Program-made: the position numbers and the translations under genes
Notes under the pieces: model-generated
The model's input: only the letters and a program-made list of their open reading frames with translations
Databases searched by the model: none
Told to the model about the DNA's origin: nothing
Source of the DNA: Aestuariivita sp.
GTDB lineage: Bacteria; Pseudomonadota; Alphaproteobacteria; Rhodobacterales; Rhodobacteraceae
Reading direction: 5' to 3'
Length of the DNA: 64,000 nucleotides
NCBI RefSeq assembly: GCF_021404545.1
Contig: NZ_JAAWWD010000042.1
Location: forward strand, 22,810 to 86,809
Shown: piece after piece, positions 30,309-40,661 of the stretch
Layout of the letters: the number at the start of each line of letters is the position of its first letter
How positions within the stretch are numbered: the stretch's first letter is position 1

Positions 30309-30329
30309 GCGAGGGGCGCGGCCCCTCGC
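30309..30329 (+). repeat. Hairpin/REP-like element in iscR - desulfurase gap
   Basis: GCGAGGGGC-GCG-GCCCCTCGC is a perfect nine-pair stem, followed by CTCCCC and TATTTTCAGCAAGAAGAAG. From memory of roseobacter genomes this hairpin-plus-tail looks like a recurrent intergenic element; that is not demonstrable from one copy. It could attenuate or process the suf mRNA between iscR and the desulfurase gene. Confidence 0.5.
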
Positions 30330-30373
30330 GCTCCCCGTCGTATTTTCAGCAAGAAGAAGCGGCAGGTGGGCGC

Positions 30374-31432
30374 GTGAGGGCGTATCTGGACTATAACGCC
30401 ACCGCTCCGCTGCGGGTTGAGGCGCGACAGGCGATGATCGCCGCCATGGATGTGGTCGGCAATCCGTCTTCCGTTCACAGCGAGGGGCGTGCGGCCAAGG
30501 CATTGGTGGAGCGTGCGCGGGAGCAGGTGGCGCAGGCGGTCGGGTGTCAGGTGGCCGAAGTTGTCTTTACGTCGGGTGCGACCGAGGCCGCACGGGTTCT
30601 GGAGGGGTTTTCCGATGTCCGGGTGCCGCCCACCGCTCATGACGCGCTTTGGGCGCATCATCAGCCGGGGAGCGGGACGGACACGGTTCTGGCGATGGGG
30701 CTTGCCAATTCCGAGACCGGCATCGTCACCGAACCGCACAAAGGCGCAGAAGGCTGGAGCGCGGACGGGCATGCGGGAAATCTGCTGCTGTTGGATATCA
30801 CCCAGGCGGTGGGGCGCCTCCCCTTCGTCTTTTCCTGGAGCGGCGCCGATCTGGCGATTCTGTCCGGTCACAAGCTGGGCGGACCAAAGGGTGTCGGGGC
30901 GCTGATCGTGCGCCGCGGATTTGACATTCCGGCCCTCTCTCTGGGTGGCGGACAGGAAATGGGTCGTCGGTCTGGGACCGAAAACATCATTGGAATCGCT
31001 GGCTTAGGCGCTGCAATTGAAGCGGCGATGCAGGATCTGTCAAATGGGGTATGGGAGCGGGTTGAAAAACTTAGAAATATTCTAGAAACAAGTCTTGAGG
31101 CCCGGGCAAACAAGACTATTTTTGTCGGGAAAGGCGTTGCGCGTCTGCCCAATACCAGCTGTTTCATCACGGATGGCTGGAAAGGGGAAACCCAGGTGAT
31201 GCAGATGGATCTGGCTGGTTTCGCGATCAGCGCCGGGTCTGCCTGTTCCAGCGGCAAGGTCCGCGAGAGCCGGGTCTTGCGTGCGATGGGGTTTGATGCA
31301 GGGCAGGCGGCCAGTGCGGTCCGTGTTTCGCTCGGGCCCGCGACGACAGAGGATGAGGTGCTGCGTTTCGTGCAGGCGTGGCAGAGCAAAGAACAGAAAT
31401 TCCGCGCCCGCACGGAACAAGGTGCGGCATAA
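30374..31432 (+). CDS. Cysteine desulfurase (NifS/IscS-like)
   Basis: A 352-residue PLP enzyme that strips sulfur from cysteine for Fe-S assembly. It starts with GTG ([14 protein letters not shown]), typical of NifS/Isc[11 protein letters not shown] holds the Schiff-base Lys167; [10 protein letters not shown] holds the persulfide Cys291; GRRSGTENI is the family motif. It is somewhat shorter than E. coli IscS (404). It is the second gene of the operon and, with SufS at the far end, gives this operon two desulfurases of different groups. Confidence 0.92.
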   Translation: MRAYLDYNATAPLRVEARQAMIAAMDVVGNPSSVHSEGRAAKALVERAREQVAQAVGCQVAEVVFTSGATEAARVLEGFSDVRVPPTAHDALWAHHQPGSGTDTVLAMGLANSETGIVTEPHKGAEGWSADGHAGNLLLLDITQAVGRLPFVFSWSGADLAILSGHKLGGPKGVGALIVRRGFDIPALSLGGGQEMGRRSGTENIIGIAGLGAAIEAAMQDLSNGVWERVEKLRNILETSLEARANKTIFVGKGVARLPNTSCFITDGWKGETQVMQMDLAGFAISAGSACSSGKVRESRVLRAMGFDAGQAASAVRVSLGPATTEDEVLRFVQAWQSKEQKFRARTEQGAA

Positions 31433-31448
31433 CAACATGGAGAGCCCG

Positions 31449-32968
<1,520 letters not shown>

Positions 32969-32969
<1 letters not shown>

Positions 32970-33286
32970 TGGCCCTGGATGCGCCAAATGACAGACCACG
33001 GCTGATGATCCGGCTGGGCCACCCCTCGCGTCTCACCCCTGAGACGCGGGAGGTCACGTTATTGGTGCTGGGCCATATGGTCGTGTTCTTTCTGTCCTTG
33101 GCGCATGATGAGATCGTGGCGGAACTGGTCAGCGATGGCTGGATGATTGCCAGCCTGGCCGAACGGTTCGAGATCCTGATCGGTCTGGTGCTGTTTGTCT
33201 GCTGGAGCGCGCTGCTTTTGCGGTTGGTGACCGTGATGCAACGGGCCAAAAGCGCGGTCGTGCTGGACCTTCAGGATACGGAGTAG
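32969..33286 (+). CDS. Hypothetical protein with two membrane segments, suf operon
   Basis: A 105-residue protein; VTLLVLGHMVVFFLSLAHDE and FEILIGLVLFVCWSALLLRL are two clear membrane helices. Its ATG shares the final A of the sufB TGA codon, so it is translated by coupling with SufB. No recognised domain. Its presence in the operon suggests membrane anchoring or a Fe-S related role, which is speculation. Confidence 0.7.
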
Positions 33287-33334
33287 TCACGTGAATGGAT
33301 TGTCGCTGACAGCGGGCCGGGGCGCGCAATAGAC

Positions 33335-33532
33335 ATGCAACAGTTGGTTCTGCAATCGCTTGCCCCTGCGTTGGGCGTCTTTATCGGTGCGCTGATCGGC
33401 TTTTCGGTCAGGCGGCGCAGGGGCAAGACCGGCGGCCTGATCGAGCAATCGGTGTTCCTGACCGCCAGTGCCGCGGGCGGCGCGGCCTTGCTGGTCGCGA
33501 TGGGCTATAACTACTTTCTGAGGAGCATGTGA
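33335..33532 (+). CDS. Small two-helix membrane protein, suf operon
   Basis: A 65-residue protein with two hydrophobic segments ([17 protein letters not shown] and [18 protein letters not shown]) joined by a basic loop RRRRGK. It lies between sufB and sufC and its TGA overlaps the start of the YbjQ-type gene (ATGTGATG). Function unknown. Confidence 0.65.
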   Translation: MQQLVLQSLAPALGVFIGALIGFSVRRRRGKTGGLIEQSVFLTASAAGGAALLVAMGYNYFLRSM

Positions 33533-33843
33533 TGATTGTGACAACCACGCCTTCGGTCGAAGGCCACAGCATCGCGGATTACAAAGGCATCGTCGTGGGC
33601 GAGGCGATCCTGGGCGCCAACGTGATCCGGGATGTGTTTGCCGGGATCACCGATATTCTGGGCGGCCGCTCGGGCGCATATGAGCAAGAGTTGGGCAAGG
33701 CGCGCGAAACCGCGCTGGCCGAGATGCAGGAACGGGCGCAGGCTTTGGGCGCGAATGCCGTTGTCGGTGTCGATCTGGATTATGAAGTGATCAATAACAT
33801 GCTGATGGTCAGTGCCTCGGGCACGGCTGTGCAGCTGGGATAA
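33532..33843 (+). CDS. YbjQ/UPF0145 heavy-metal-binding domain protein
   Basis: A 103-residue protein matching the YbjQ family: [40 protein letters not shown] and [16 protein letters not shown]. The ATG was chosen because GAGGAGC lies eight bases upstream; a GTG three bases earlier is less likely. The family forms pentamers and has no proven function, though it is called heavy-metal-binding. The location in a suf operon fits a link to metal homeostasis. Confidence 0.85.
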   Translation: MIVTTTPSVEGHSIADYKGIVVGEAILGANVIRDVFAGITDILGGRSGAYEQELGKARETALAEMQERAQALGANAVVGVDLDYEVINNMLMVSASGTAVQLG

Positions 33844-33890
33844 AGCGGGCAGGCGCCGCGCCGCCTGGAAATTACTGAAAGGGCAAGACC

Positions 33891-34646
33891 ATGTTGAATA
33901 TCAAGAACCTGCACGTGAAACTTGAAGAAGAGGATAAGCAAATCCTCAAGGGCGTCGACCTGACGGTCGAAGCGGGCAAGGTACACGCGATCATGGGCCC
34001 GAACGGGTCGGGCAAATCCACATTGTCTTATGTGCTGTCGGGCCGTGACGGCTATGAGGTGACTGAGGGCGAGGCGACGCTTGAAGGCGCGGATATCCTC
34101 GAGATGGAACCAGAAGAGCGCGCGGCGGCAGGCCTCTTTCTGGCGTTCCAGTACCCGGTCGAGATCCCCGGCGTGGGCAACATGACCTTTCTGCGCACAG
34201 CCGTGAACGCGCAGCGCAAGGCACGCGGCGAGGAGGAGGTGAGCGCCGCCGATTTCCTCAAGCTGATCCGTGAACGCGCCAAAGCGCTGAAAATCGACGC
34301 TGAGATGCTGAAACGTGCGGTCAATGTGGGCTTCTCGGGTGGTGAGAAGAAGCGCAACGAGATCCTGCAAATGGCGATGCTTGAGCCCAAGATGTGCATC
34401 CTGGACGAGACCGATTCCGGCCTGGACGTGGATGCAATGAAGCTGGTTGCCGAAGGTGTGAACGCGCTGCGCGGGACGGGCCGTGGCTTCCTGGTGATCA
34501 CGCATTATCAGCGCCTTCTGGATCATATCAAACCTGACGTGGTGCATATCATGGCCGATGGCCGCATCGTGAAGACCGGCGGGCCCGAGCTGGCGCTGGA
34601 AGTGGAAAACAACGGCTATGCCGATATCCTGGCGGAGGTGGCCTGA
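33891..34646 (+). CDS. sufC: Fe-S cluster assembly ATPase SufC
   Basis: A 251-residue ABC-type ATPase that powers the SufBCD scaffold. Walker A GPNGSGKST begins at residue 36, the Q-loop is AFQYPVEIPGV, the signature is a degenerate FSGGEKKRNEILQMAM, Walker B MCILDETDSGLDVDA and the H-loop ITHYQRLL. These SufC-specific variants (FSGGEKKRNE, TDSGLD) exclude a transporter role. Two bases separate its stop from sufD. Confidence 0.97.
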   Translation: MLNIKNLHVKLEEEDKQILKGVDLTVEAGKVHAIMGPNGSGKSTLSYVLSGRDGYEVTEGEATLEGADILEMEPEERAAAGLFLAFQYPVEIPGVGNMTFLRTAVNAQRKARGEEEVSAADFLKLIRERAKALKIDAEMLKRAVNVGFSGGEKKRNEILQMAMLEPKMCILDETDSGLDVDAMKLVAEGVNALRGTGRGFLVITHYQRLLDHIKPDVVHIMADGRIVKTGGPELALEVENNGYADILAEVA

Positions 34647-34647
34647 G

Positions 34648-35934
34648 ATGGGGCTGCCGCAACAGAAAATGGATGCCACCGAGGCCCGTCTGGCGACCCT
34701 GTCCCTGCCGCAGGGCGGATGGACCGCCGCGACCCGCGCCGACGCATTGTCCCGGGTGCGCGCGATGGGCCTGCCGTCGCGCCGCGACGAGTATTGGAAA
34801 TATACGCGTCCCGAGACCCTGGTTGACGCACCCGCACCGCAGGCGGCGATCTTTAGTCCCGACGAAGCGCCGATCTTTGGCGAGATCGACCGGCTGAGGA
34901 TCGTCTTTGTGGATGGTGTGTTCGACCCCGACGCCTCTGACGATCTGGAGCTGGAGGGCATTGTCATCGACCGTTTGGCCGAAAGCACCGCTCATGACAT
35001 TCACTGGGCCAAGGATCTCTATGGCACGCTGGAAGCCCGCGGTCAGGACCCCGTGGAACGGCCGCTTGCAGCGCTGAATACAGCCTTTGCCAGCGATGGT
35101 GCGCTGATCCATGTGAAAAAGACGCCGAGCAAGGCAATCAGCCTGATCTATTTCCACAACGATGAAACGTCGGACGCGATCTTGCACCATGTGATCAAGG
35201 TCGATCCGGGCGCCGAGGTGACGATCCTTGAAAACGGTCCTGCCGCGGCCCGGTTCAATAAATGCATGGAGATTGATCTGGCCGACACCGCCAAGCTGCA
35301 CCATGTGCGGGCGCAGGGCCGCGACCATGAGCGTCGTGCGGCCACGCATATGTTTGCGCGGCTGGGTGCGGAATCGGTCTATAAGTCCTTCACCCTCACG
35401 GTGAACGGCCGGTTGACCCGCAACGAGGTGGTGATCGAACTGACCGGTGACGATGCCGTGGCCCATGTGGCCGGTGCCTGCGTCGGGGACGGTGAGTTCC
35501 ACCATGACGACACTGTCTTTGTAACCCATGACGCGGTGAACTGCGAAAGCCGCCAGGTGTTCAAGAAGGTCCTGCGCAATGGTGCCACGGGCGTTTTCCA
35601 GGGCAAGATCCTGGTCAAGGAGGGTGCGCAGAAAACCGACGGGTACCAGATCAGCCAATCGCTGCTTCTGGACGACGACAGCCAGTTCCTGGCCAAGCCC
35701 GAGCTTGAGATCTATGCCGATGATGTGGCGTGTTCGCACGGGTCAACCTCGGGGGCGATCGACGAAGATGCGCTGTTTTATCTGCGCTCGCGCGGCGTGC
35801 CTGAGAGTGAAGCGACCGATCTCTTGACCTTGGCCTTCCTCGCAGAAGCCGTGGAAGAGATCGAGGACGAGGCGCTTTCAGACGAGATCGTGTCACGCCT
35901 GAGTGCCTGGTTGGTTCGCCACAGTCGCGGCTGA
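34648..35934 (+). CDS. sufD: Fe-S cluster assembly protein SufD
   Basis: A 428-residue SufB paralogue that pairs with SufB. It is recognised by GLPSRRDEYWKYTRPETL near the start and the C-terminal ADDVACSHGSTSGAIDEDALFYLRSRGVPESEA, which includes the conserved His shown in E. coli SufD to matter for iron entry. The start at 34648 follows sufC immediately. Its stop overlaps the ATG of the next gene. Confidence 0.96.
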   Translation: MGLPQQKMDATEARLATLSLPQGGWTAATRADALSRVRAMGLPSRRDEYWKYTRPETLVDAPAPQAAIFSPDEAPIFGEIDRLRIVFVDGVFDPDASDDLELEGIVIDRLAESTAHDIHWAKDLYGTLEARGQDPVERPLAALNTAFASDGALIHVKKTPSKAISLIYFHNDETSDAILHHVIKVDPGAEVTILENGPAAARFNKCMEIDLADTAKLHHVRAQGRDHERRAATHMFARLGAESVYKSFTLTVNGRLTRNEVVIELTGDDAVAHVAGACVGDGEFHHDDTVFVTHDAVNCESRQVFKKVLRNGATGVFQGKILVKEGAQKTDGYQISQSLLLDDDSQFLAKPELEIYADDVACSHGSTSGAIDEDALFYLRSRGVPESEATDLLTLAFLAEAVEEIEDEALSDEIVSRLSAWLVRHSRG

Positions 35935-36419
35935 TGCCCGTCACCGCGGATATATCGGCCACCTATCGGGGGCCGGGCCGGGTTATGCGCAGGCTCCTGG
36001 CCATGGGCGCGCGAGAAGATCGCGCGCTCGCCTTTCTGATGGGTTTTTGCGTGATCGCCTTTGTGGCGCAGCTGCCGCGCCTGGCACGCGACGCGCATTT
36101 GACCGGCGAGGATCTGTCGATGATGATGGCCGGGGCTTTGATGGGCTCGGTCTTTATTCTGCCATTGGTGCTTTACCTGGTGGCGGGGCTGACTTATCTG
36201 GTGCGCCGTGCATTGGGACGTCCCGGCACAAGCTTTGGAGCCCGTCTGGCGCTGTTCTGGTCGCTTCTGGCCAGTACGCCGCTTCTGCTGCTCTACGGTC
36301 TGGTGGGCGGGTTTGTGGGACCGGGTCCCGCGTTACAAGGTGTGGGGCTTGTCTGGGTGTTGATTTTCCTTTGGTTCTGGATTGCATCCTTGCGAGCAAG
36401 CGGTGAGGGTGCGGCATGA
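35934..36419 (+). CDS. Yip1-like membrane protein, suf operon
   Basis: A 161-residue protein with four or five hydrophobic helices (FLMGFCVIAFVAQL, ALMGSVFILPLVLYLVAGLTYLV, LALFWSLLASTPLLLLYGL, VWVLIFLWFWIA). The start overlaps the sufD stop; its own stop overlaps the next gene. Its layout fits the bacterial Yip1 domain family, found in roseobacter suf operons. Function unknown. Confidence 0.7.
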   Translation: MPVTADISATYRGPGRVMRRLLAMGAREDRALAFLMGFCVIAFVAQLPRLARDAHLTGEDLSMMMAGALMGSVFILPLVLYLVAGLTYLVRRALGRPGTSFGARLALFWSLLASTPLLLLYGLVGGFVGPGPALQGVGLVWVLIFLWFWIASLRASGEGAA

Positions 36420-37006
36420 CACATACCCTCTCGCTCAAAGATCTTGCCATCCTTTCGATCAAGGATCCTGCGCTGGCCGCCCGTGAACTGATCGCGCTGA
36501 AACTGGATCGCGGCACGCTGTGGACCGGCCTGTTTTTGATGGTCGTTCTCAATACCTTGCTGCATTCGCTGACCAACATCCTGGTGCCCGGCCCGTCGCC
36601 GCTGCCGGGTGTGTTCGATGTCCCTGCGATCTATCTGATGTTTGTCGGCGGCGGGCTTGTCCTGATCGTGCTGATGGTGTTCTGGACCGGCCGCACCTTC
36701 GGCGGGACCGGACAGATGGAGGACGTGATGGTTGTCCTTGTCTGGCTCCAGTTTCTGCGCGTTATCGTGCAGGCTGCGGCGCTGTTGCTGCTGCTGACAA
36801 TCCCGGTCTTGTCGATGCTCCTGGTGTTGGCGGCCGGGTTTATCGGCCTGTGGATGCTGGTCCATTTCGTGAACGAGGCGCATGGGTTTGGATCGCTGGG
36901 CAAATCCGCGGGCGTTCTGGTCGCGGCCTTTGTCGGCATGGTGGTGGGTGTCTCGATCCTGTTGTCACTTATCGGTGTAAGCGCCGTAGGAGCCGGATAT
37001 GTTTGA
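36416..37006 (+). CDS. Yip1 family membrane protein, suf operon
   Basis: A 196-residue protein with about five membrane helices; DPALAARELIALKLDRGTLWTGLFLMVVLNTL and GFIGLWMLVHFVNEAHGFGS are the recognisable Yip1-like parts. It overlaps the preceding gene by 4 bases and sufS by 8 bases. The pairing of two related membrane proteins between sufD and sufS suggests a heteromer. Function unknown. Confidence 0.75.
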   Translation: MTHTLSLKDLAILSIKDPALAARELIALKLDRGTLWTGLFLMVVLNTLLHSLTNILVPGPSPLPGVFDVPAIYLMFVGGGLVLIVLMVFWTGRTFGGTGQMEDVMVVLVWLQFLRVIVQAAALLLLLTIPVLSMLLVLAAGFIGLWMLVHFVNEAHGFGSLGKSAGVLVAAFVGMVVGVSILLSLIGVSAVGAGYV

Positions 37007-38219
37007 TGTCAATGAGATCAGAGGCGACTTTCCTATCCTGTCGCGTGAGGTCAACGGCAAGCCGCTGGTCTATCTCGATAGTGGAGCCTCGGCGCAGAAA
37101 CCGCAGGTGGTGATCGACGCGATTTCCCATGCCTATTCGCACGAATACGCCAATGTGCACCGGGGCCTGCATTACCTGTCGAACCTGGCGACCGAGAAAT
37201 ACGAGGGCGTGCGCGGGATCATCGCGCGGTTTCTTGGCGTGGCGGATGAGGAGGAGATCGTTCTGAACTCCGGCACCACCGAAGGCATCAACACCGTCGC
37301 CTATGGCTGGGCCATGCCGCGGCTGGAGGCGGGCGACGAGATCGTCCTGTCGGTGATGGAGCATCACGCCAATATCGTGCCCTGGCATTTCCTGCGCGAA
37401 CGCCAGGGCGTGGTGCTGAAATGGGTGGATGTGGACGCGCGCGGCGATCTGGACCCGCAAAAGGTGATCGACGCCATCGGCCCCAAGACCAAACTTGTGG
37501 CCATCACCCATATGTCGAACGTGCTGGGCACTGTGGTGGATGTCAAAGCAATCACCCAAGCCGCGCATGCCAGGGGCGTGCCGGTGCTGGTCGATGGCAG
37601 TCAGGCGGCGGTGCATATGCCGGTGAATGTCGACGATATAGGCTGCGACTTTTATGCCATCACCGGCCACAAACTTTATGGCCCGTCAAGTTCAGGGGCG
37701 ATCTATATCAAACGTGCCCGGATGGAGGAGATGCGCCCCTTTATTGGCGGTGGTGACATGATCAAGGAAGTGCATCGCGACACCGTGATCTATAACGACC
37801 CGCCAATGAAGTTCGAGGCCGGCACCCCCGGCATCGTCCAAACCATCGGTCTGGGTGTGGCGCTGGAGTATATGATGTCGGTGGGCATGGAGGCGATCGC
37901 CGCCCACGAGACCGATTTGCGCGACTATACCGTGGATCGTCTGGGCGGGCTCAACTGGTTGCAGCTTCAGGGCACCTCGGCGTCCAAAGGGGCGATCTTT
38001 TCCTTCACGATCGAAGGTGCTGCCCACGCCCATGACATCTCGACGATCCTCGACAAGAAGGGCGTGGCGGTGCGGGCCGGGCATCATTGCGCGGGGCCGC
38101 TGATGGATCATATGGGGCTGACAGCAACGTGCCGCGCCTCGTTTGGGATGTATAACACCAAAGACGAGGTCGACACACTGGTCGAGGCGCTGGAGCTTGC
38201 CCATGAGCTTTTTGCCTGA
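36999..38219 (+). CDS. sufS: Cysteine desulfurase SufS
   Basis: A 406-residue group II cysteine desulfurase. DIRGDFPIL-like start (MFDVNEIRGDFPILSREVNGK), NVHRGLHYLS, HHANIVPW, ITGHKLYGPSSSGAIYIK with the PLP Lys225, and RAGHHCAGPLMDHMG with the active Cys364 are all present. It is the last gene of the operon. SufE or SufU, the usual sulfur acceptors for this group, are not encoded in the operon, so the acceptor must be elsewhere. Confidence 0.95.
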   Translation: MFDVNEIRGDFPILSREVNGKPLVYLDSGASAQKPQVVIDAISHAYSHEYANVHRGLHYLSNLATEKYEGVRGIIARFLGVADEEEIVLNSGTTEGINTVAYGWAMPRLEAGDEIVLSVMEHHANIVPWHFLRERQGVVLKWVDVDARGDLDPQKVIDAIGPKTKLVAITHMSNVLGTVVDVKAITQAAHARGVPVLVDGSQAAVHMPVNVDDIGCDFYAITGHKLYGPSSSGAIYIKRARMEEMRPFIGGGDMIKEVHRDTVIYNDPPMKFEAGTPGIVQTIGLGVALEYMMSVGMEAIAAHETDLRDYTVDRLGGLNWLQLQGTSASKGAIFSFTIEGAAHAHDISTILDKKGVAVRAGHHCAGPLMDHMGLTATCRASFGMYNTKDEVDTLVEALELAHELFA

Positions 38220-38418
38220 GTGATTTTTGCGATTGCGGGGTAGGGCGTCCAAAGCTATACCGCGCATCAGACGGACGGTTTGAGGCATCGAACATCAATG
38301 CCTTGGCCTCGTTGTGTAGGAAACGTGAAGAGTAACGATTGAGAACTGGGTTTTGCGAGTGTGCCATTCTTGGCTTTAACCTCGCTGGAGTACCACATAA
38401 GCACTGCGAAAGCAGATG

Positions 38419-38492
38419 GCACCCATAGCTCAACTGGATAGAGCGCTGCCCTCCGAAGGCAGATGTCAAGTCTGGCGATGGCTTAAGGTGCT
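38419..38492 (+). pseudogene. Degenerate tRNA-Arg(CCG)-like gene
   Basis: Seventy-four bases, the same length as the intact copy at 38598. Acceptor 5' strand GCACCCA, D arm GCTC...GAGC and anticodon arm CTGCC-CTCCGAA-GGCAG (anticodon CCG) are perfect. The 3' half can still fold as a five-pair T stem AAGTC/GGCTT with loop TGGCGAT, but the invariant TTC is gone, the acceptor pairs only at five of seven positions and no CCA is encoded. The upstream sequence TAAGCACTGCG-AAGCAG is shared with the intact copy. Probably a decayed duplicate or an old integration scar. Confidence 0.7.
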
Positions 38493-38546
38493 GTGAGAAA
38501 AAGAATGTGAATCAACGGCTTGGGCGGATATCGGAACCGCTGTTCA

Positions 38547-38678
<132 letters not shown>

Positions 38679-38770
38679 TTATTGAAGATCAATGGCTTGT
38701 GGTTATGCCAACGTGGCATGAACCCGAAAACATCTGCGTCAGCTGCTGGGATCGGAAATTGCAGTGAGTT

Positions 38771-38819
38771 GATAGTGTCTATCGGAGTCTCTCTCGGTAC
38801 CTCTATCATCAGCGGATAG
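38771..38819. promoter_or_regulatory. Paired inverted repeats upstream of tetR
   Basis: GATAG-TGT-CTATC (38771-38783) and CTATC-ATCAGCG-GATAG (38803-38819) are perfect inverted repeats built from the same five-base half-site. They lie 67-115 bases upstream of the TTG start of the TetR-type gene, where an autoregulatory operator is expected. Confidence 0.45.
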
Positions 38820-38885
38820 GAATCTAGACTATGTCCAAACCATTCTCCCCTAGGCTACAAGCACGTTAAGAACAGGGAGCTCGGT

Positions 38886-39452
38886 TTGCCAAGAAAGAAG
38901 GTCCTTAGCGACGATCAGGTGCTAGATGCAGCAATCGCAGTTCTCGCGGAACATGGTGCGGGCGATTTCACACTCGCCGATGTCGCGCGGAAAGTTGGCT
39001 TATCCAGAGCTACACTAATCCAAAGATTTGAAAACCGTGAAAGAATCCTTCGCAGATTGGCCGAACGCGAAATCGCGGCGACTGAGCAGTACCTAGCCAC
39101 TCTCGATGTAGAAGACGGGCTTGAGGGGCTTTGGCGCTTTCTATGTACAATCATCGAGAGCATGGGGACCGGTGAGCACTTTTCTGTCCACGTCCTGGTG
39201 GCTTATGTTGAAAGCAAGGATCCGTATTTGGGAAAATGTGCGGACAGACGCTACAAGTTAGTCCAGCGAGAAATCTACAGGCGCTTGCCCGATGTCCCCG
39301 ACCGCGGGACCCTCGCTATCCATCTGCATACGGTGATAGCTGGGGCAACAATGCATTGGGTAGCTTCACGCGAGGGCTCACTTTCGGAATATGTCTGCCG
39401 TCAAGTCAGGCTGGCGCTTGAGATCAGATTTCCTGGCTTCTCTCTCGATTGA
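38886..39452 (+). CDS. TetR/AcrR-family transcriptional regulator
   Basis: A 188-residue protein from a TTG start (AGGGAGCTCGGT before it). The N-terminal helix-turn-helix is VLDAAIAVLAEHGAGDFTLADVARKVGLSRATLIQRFENRERI, a clear TetR pattern; the rest is the helical ligand-binding domain, with no recognised ligand. It is the first ICE gene after the tRNA and precedes the hydrolase on the same strand. The DNA is visibly AT-richer than the backbone, suggesting separate origin. Confidence 0.88.
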   Translation: MPRKKVLSDDQVLDAAIAVLAEHGAGDFTLADVARKVGLSRATLIQRFENRERILRRLAEREIAATEQYLATLDVEDGLEGLWRFLCTIIESMGTGEHFSVHVLVAYVESKDPYLGKCADRRYKLVQREIYRRLPDVPDRGTLAIHLHTVIAGATMHWVASREGSLSEYVCRQVRLALEIRFPGFSLD

Positions 39453-39461
39453 CAGCTTCAC

Positions 39462-39505
39462 CCGAAGTCTTATATAACCGACGCGTAGGTTATATAAGAC
39501 TTCGG
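39462..39505. promoter_or_regulatory. Perfect 18-bp inverted repeat between tetR and hydrolase
   Basis: Left arm CCGAAGTCTTATATAACC, eight-base centre GACGCGTA, right arm its exact complement. It starts 9 bases after the tetR stop. Each arm contains the self-palindrome TTATATAA. No U-tract follows, so it is not a standard terminator. It may be a tandem TetR operator controlling the hydrolase gene, or a hairpin in the mRNA, or a recombination site. Confidence 0.6.
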
Positions 39506-39610
39506 TGTCTCTTATTATGCGCGCGTTGCTCCGGCATCGGCCTAGCAATGGTCCATGCTGACGAACAACTCAACGTGCCTTCACTTAAGAGCGACCGGGA
39601 CGGAGGAATT

Positions 39611-40459
39611 GTGCGGAAGGCGACTAGAGGAAACATCGAAATTGCTACATCGGAGACCGGTGATTCAAACGCTGAGGCTATAGTGCTTTCTATGGGTGCG
39701 ACGGCTTCTATGGAGTGGTGGCCGCCTGCATTTGTCGAAGCGCTTGCTGGCGCCGGATATAGGGTGATCTGCTACGACCATCGCGATACGGGACAGAGCT
39801 CAACCAATCCACCGGGTACCGTCGAGTACTCAGTCGACGATCTCTGCGATGATCTCGTCTCAATTCTTGATGAATACGAGATCGCGTCCGCCCATCTTCT
39901 GGGCATGTCACTGGGAGGGCTCGTTTCCCAAATGTTGGCAGTGAAACAACCTGATAGGGTTAGATCACTCACACTATTGGCGTCGGAACCATTGAATGGC
40001 GAAGAGGCCAGTGCAGTTCCAATAGACCAGCGCTTTCTGGATCATTTTAAGACGCTATCGAAGCTCGATTGGTCTAGGCAGCAAGAGGTTGTCGACTTCA
40101 TGCTGGGCACCGCGCGCCTTTCTGCGGGCTCCGGACACCCCTTCGATGAGAAGGCAGCGTTGGAAAGGATCAAACGCGAACTGGAAAGGGCCAAGAACAT
40201 CCAAAGCGCGTTCAACCATTCGATGATGGACGGTGAAATCCACAAGCGCTGGGACGCCCGAAATATCGAGGTACGTACTCTCATCATCCACGGAACTGAT
40301 GATCCGATCATCTCCCTCCAAAGCGCTAAGGCGCTCGCTCGCCAGATCCCGGGAGCGGAACTGCTCGTGTTGGATGGCGTGGGTCATGAACTGCCCGCAG
40401 CTGAGCTTCCTCGCATCGAAGCGGCAATCGTTCGCTTTCTCACAAACATGGATACGTGA
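39611..40459 (+). CDS. Alpha/beta fold hydrolase
   Basis: A 282-residue hydrolase from a GTG start, chosen because GGAGGA lies directly upstream; the frame is open further upstream across the palindrome but that part is not hydrolase-like. Oxyanion/HG region LSMGATASMEWWPP, YDHRDTGQSS, nucleophile elbow LLGMSLGGL (Ser), acid HGTDDPI (Asp) and DGVGHELP (His) form a full triad. Closest general type is the 3-oxoadipate enol-lactonase / esterase group; the substrate is unknown. Likely controlled by the flanking TetR or LysR proteins. Confidence 0.88.
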   Translation: MRKATRGNIEIATSETGDSNAEAIVLSMGATASMEWWPPAFVEALAGAGYRVICYDHRDTGQSSTNPPGTVEYSVDDLCDDLVSILDEYEIASAHLLGMSLGGLVSQMLAVKQPDRVRSLTLLASEPLNGEEASAVPIDQRFLDHFKTLSKLDWSRQQEVVDFMLGTARLSAGSGHPFDEKAALERIKRELERAKNIQSAFNHSMMDGEIHKRWDARNIEVRTLIIHGTDDPIISLQSAKALARQIPGAELLVLDGVGHELPAAELPRIEAAIVRFLTNMDT

Positions 40460-40538
40460 AACATTCGCGTCGAAAAGGAACAGGTCGAGAATGCTAACGC
40501 GACATACGATACTTCCCGAAAAAAAGTCCAGTCTGGCC

Positions 40539-40602
40539 ACGACATGTGCAGGATGTCGTTGATATGTCGAAAAATTGCATCCGGTTGTTTCCAGTACTGG
40601 AA
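40539..40602. promoter_or_regulatory. Palindromes upstream of lysR
   Basis: ACGACAT-GTGCAGG-ATGTCGT (40539-40559) is a perfect 7-base inverted repeat followed by a third ATGTCG, and TTCCAGTACTGGAA (40589-40602) is a perfect 14-base palindrome. Both are in the 200-base gap before the LysR-type gene and may be its operator sites. Confidence 0.45.
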
Positions 40603-40661
40603 GGCTTTGTCTCCGTCTCATTGTTCAAGTGTGTCAATTGCACGCGTCGAACGGAAGAGAG

